A stretch of DNA of 42,536 bases. Origin: Calditrichia bacterium. Lineage in GTDB: Bacteria; Calditrichota; Calditrichia; Calditrichales; J004. Positions 40,132 to 42,536 of the stretch are shown one piece after another. Position numbers and translations under genes: made by a program. Positions within the stretch are counted from its first letter, which is position 1. Every line of letters begins with the position of its first letter. Location of the stretch: NCBI GenBank assembly GCA_026991535.1, contig JALXBH010000247.1, positions 1 to 42,536 on the forward strand, read 5' to 3'. Under the pieces are notes generated by a model. That model saw nothing but the letters and a program-made list of their open reading frames with translations. It ran no database searches and was not told the DNA's origin.

Positions 40132-42536
40132 ATGTCCGGGATATATCGTATCTTTGTAGAAAAAAAAAGCGGCTATGATCAGGAGGCCAAAAACCTGCTC
40201 CATGATTTTCAGCATTTCCTTCAAATTCCATCCGTAAAAAATGTTCGTTTGTTCAATCGCTATGATATAGGAAATATTCCGCAAGAGATATACCTGCGGG
40301 CCCGGGACACCATCTTTGCGGATGTGGTTCAGGACCGGGTTTATGAAGAAGAACTGCCGTCCATGGGCGAAGATTTTTTGTTGGCCGTATCCTATCAACC
40401 GGGACAGTTTGATCAAAGAGCGGATTCCGCCGAGCAATGTATCCGGATTTTGGATAGCCGCCAGGAGCCATCGGTTAAAAGTGCGCGGGTCATCGCCGTT
40501 TTTGGGCGAATGTCTTCCGGGGATAGGGCGAGGATAGAAAAATATTGCATCAATCCTGTGGACTCCCGTAAAGCCGGGCTGGAAAAACCTTCCACGTTAA
40601 AGGATGATTACAATGAACCGGAAAAGGTTCCTTCTGTAGAGGGATTTATCTCTGCCGACGGAAAAGAACTGGAAAAATTCCGCAGTGAGCTGGGTTTGGT
40701 TATGACCGTGGAGGATCTGGCTTTTTGCCGGGATTATTTTAGGGACAATGAGAATAGAGAGCCCACAAAAACAGAACTGAAGATGTTGGATACCTACTGG
40801 TCCGATCATTGCCGGCATACCACATTTTTGACGGAAATAAAATCGGTGGAGTTTGAGGAGACGGAGCTTACCGTTCCCATCCGTGATGCCTACCGGGACT
40901 ATCTTACTTCACGCTCCCGCGTATACGGTTCATCAAGGCGTGCCGATTGTTTGATGGATCTGGCTACGATATGTATGAAGGAACTCGGTAAAGAGGGAAA
41001 ACTACCGGAATTGGAACTCAGTGATGAAATAAACGCCTGTACGATCCGTATAAAAATCGATACTCCTTCTGGTGAGGAAGAGTGGCTGATTCTCTTTAAA
41101 AACGAAACACATAACCATCCCACGGAAATTGAACCCTTTGGAGGCGCTGCCACCTGTCTTGGCGGAGCCATACGCGATCCTTTGTCGGGCAGAGCCTATG
41201 TCTATCAGGCCATGCGTCTTACCGGAAGCGGCGATCCCCGGGCACCCCTGGAGGATACCCTGCCCGGAAAGCTGCCCCAGCGTACGATCACTACCATGGC
41301 GGCAAAGGGGTATAGCTCCTATGGCAACCAGATCGGCTTAAATACAGGTCTGGTACGGGAAATATATCATCCGGGCTATATTGCCAAGCGGATGGAGATA
41401 GGGGCGGTGGTGGGCGCCGTGCCCGCTAAGCAGGTGCGTCGTGAAAAACCCCGCCCCGGGGATTATATCATCTTGGTCGGAGGGGCCACCGGCCGGGACG
41501 GTATTGGAGGGGCTACCGGCTCTTCCCGGGCTCATGATGACACGGCCCTGGAAAAAAGCGCCGAGGTACAAAAGGGCAATGCTCCCGAGGAGAGAAAACT
41601 ACAACGCCTGTTTTCAAATCCACGTTTTAGCAGGCTTGTAAAAAAAGCAAATGACTTTGGCGCGGGAGGCGTATCCGTGGCGGTTGGAGAGCTGGCCGAT
41701 GGTCTTGATATTGATCTGGACAGTTTGCCAAAAAAATATGAAGGCCTGGATGGCAGCGAACTGGCCTTGTCGGAATCGCAGGAAAGAATGGCCGTGGTCA
41801 TTTCCGCCGGAGATTATGAGGATTTGCTGACTTTGGCGGATGCTGAAAATGTGAACGCGGTTAAAATAGCGGTGGTTACGGAGGCAAAACGGCTTAGAAT
41901 GAAGTGGAAGGGCCGCCATATCGTTGATATTGCCCGTTCATTCCTTGATAGCAATGGTCTGAGACAAAACAGCAAGGTATATATTAAGGCACCTTCAGGG
42001 GATGCCTATCTGCATCCGCGTAAACATTACCGTCCTGCGGAGGAACCCCGGAGTTGGCTGGAGCTCATGGCGGATATAAATATATGCAGCCAACGGGGAC
42101 TTGTGGAACAGTTTGATAATTCCATCGGTACGCTGAACATCCTGAACGCCTTTGGTGGTAAAAATCTGGCTACTCCTGCGGAAGCCATGGTCTCCCGCCT
42201 GCCCTTTACCGAAAGCGAGACTGCCACGGCCATGAGCTGGGGATTTGATCCCTTTCTCTCAGAGTGGTCCCCCTTCCACGGAGGGATATACGCGGTGATG
42301 GATTCCGTGGCCAGGCTTGTTGCCGTTGGGGTCAAGGTGGATGATATCTATTTCACGTTTCAGGAGTATTATGAAAAGTTAGGCTCCGATGCTTCGCGCT
42401 GGGGCAAACCCTATGCGGCCTTGTTGGGCGCCTATCGGGTGCAAAAGGCTCTCGGGCGGGCCGCCATAGGCGGTAAGGACAGCATGTCCGGTAGTTTTAA
42501 GGATCTGCATGTTCCGCCGACCCTGGTCTCTTTTGC
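40132..42536 (+). CDS. purL: Phosphoribosylformylglycinamidine synthase, large form (partial)
   Basis: The visible 801 codons match the N-terminal and central parts of large-form PurL (FGAM synthase, usually about 1200 residues with a C-terminal glutaminase). The enzyme makes FGAM from FGAR, glutamine and ATP in purine synthesis. Signatures include DTYWSDHCRHTTF, ETHNHPTEIEPFGGAATCLGG, GGATGRDGIGGAT and GGKDSMSG near the edge. GAGG precedes ATG 40132. The gene runs off the right end, so the glutaminase domain cannot be confirmed. The first 1200 bases have no competing long frame. Confidence 0.93.
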   Translation, partial: MSGIYRIFVEKKSGYDQEAKNLLHDFQHFLQIPSVKNVRLFNRYDIGNIPQEIYLRARDTIFADVVQDRVYEEELPSMGEDFLLAVSYQPGQFDQRADSAEQCIRILDSRQEPSVKSARVIAVFGRMSSGDRARIEKYCINPVDSRKAGLEKPSTLKDDYNEPEKVPSVEGFISADGKELEKFRSELGLVMTVEDLAFCRDYFRDNENREPTKTELKMLDTYWSDHCRHTTFLTEIKSVEFEETELTVPIRDAYRDYLTSRSRVYGSSRRADCLMDLATICMKELGKEGKLPELELSDEINACTIRIKIDTPSGEEEWLILFKNETHNHPTEIEPFGGAATCLGGAIRDPLSGRAYVYQAMRLTGSGDPRAPLEDTLPGKLPQRTITTMAAKGYSSYGNQIGLNTGLVREIYHPGYIAKRMEIGAVVGAVPAKQVRREKPRPGDYIILVGGATGRDGIGGATGSSRAHDDTALEKSAEVQKGNAPEERKLQRLFSNPRFSRLVKKANDFGAGGVSVAVGELADGLDIDLDSLPKKYEGLDGSELALSESQERMAVVISAGDYEDLLTLADAENVNAVKIAVVTEAKRLRMKWKGRHIVDIARSFLDSNGLRQNSKVYIKAPSGDAYLHPRKHYRPAEEPRSWLELMADINICSQRGLVEQFDNSIGTLNILNAFGGKNLATPAEAMVSRLPFTESETATAMSWGFDPFLSEWSPFHGGIYAVMDSVARLVAVGVKVDDIYFTFQEYYEKLGSDASRWGKPYAALLGAYRVQKALGRAAIGGKDSMSGSFKDLHVPPTLVSF

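Overview
The window is a gene-dense bacterial chromosome segment with no rRNA, tRNA, CRISPR or insertion sequence that I could see. Both ends are inside genes: trkA on the left and purL on the right. The gene set suggests the FCB side of the bacterial tree. It includes a two-component-regulator propeller/Y_Y_Y sensor, hybrid histidine kinases, DPP-IV-type S9 peptidase, HU-like proteins, the HutH/GuaB/methylmalonyl-CoA epimerase set, large-form PurL and a sulfhydrogenase-type [NiFe] hydrogenase. A Calditrichota-, Ignavibacteria- or KSB1-like organism with anaerobic or facultative metabolism is my best guess. This is inference from gene content, not a phylogeny. One textbook TTGACA-17-TATTAT promoter argues against Bacteroidia-type promoters.

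Layout. 1-6.6 kb: TrkA (partial), a small membrane protein, a DUF1858 protein coupled to a heavy-metal (Mn-type) exporter, a DCC thiol oxidoreductase, a small lipoprotein, NfuA and an OB-fold sensor hybrid kinase. 6.6-13.4 kb: a hydBGDA hydrogenase operon with its own maturation protease. It runs directly into a receiver protein, a RegB-like membrane kinase and a double-ACT protein, and it is preceded by a Rex-like operator sitting on a plausible promoter. 13.5-19.1 kb: an HSDL2-type SDR, then on the minus strand a three-gene signalling unit. That unit is a very large periplasmic propeller sensor whose cytoplasmic half is CheA-like (HPt plus CheA-type ATPase, no CheW-like domain), a CheY and a CheX phosphatase.

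19.3-29.5 kb: hutH, an atypical RpiB-like protein, guaB, methylmalonyl-CoA epimerase, a D-2-hydroxyacid dehydrogenase, a DPP-IV peptidase, and feoA-feoB with a FeoB-associated Cys-rich small protein. 29.5-33.2 kb (minus): a cyclic-nucleotide-gated K+ channel with a YitT protein, and a flavoprotein disulfide-reductase homologue that has lost its redox cysteines. 33.4-36.2 kb: an HU protein followed by an HU-TM-LysM-TPR protein that could tether DNA to the cell wall, then a trypsin-like protease translationally coupled to a standalone copy of its own N-terminal domain. 36.3-40.1 kb: a cytoplasmic HDOD / hybrid kinase / receiver-kinase cluster. 40.1 kb to the end: purL.

The strongest candidates for something undescribed are the propeller-CheA/CheY/CheX unit, the HU-TM-LysM protein, the protease plus detached N-domain pair, and the redox-controlled hydrogenase operon (Rex-like site plus RegB-like kinase).
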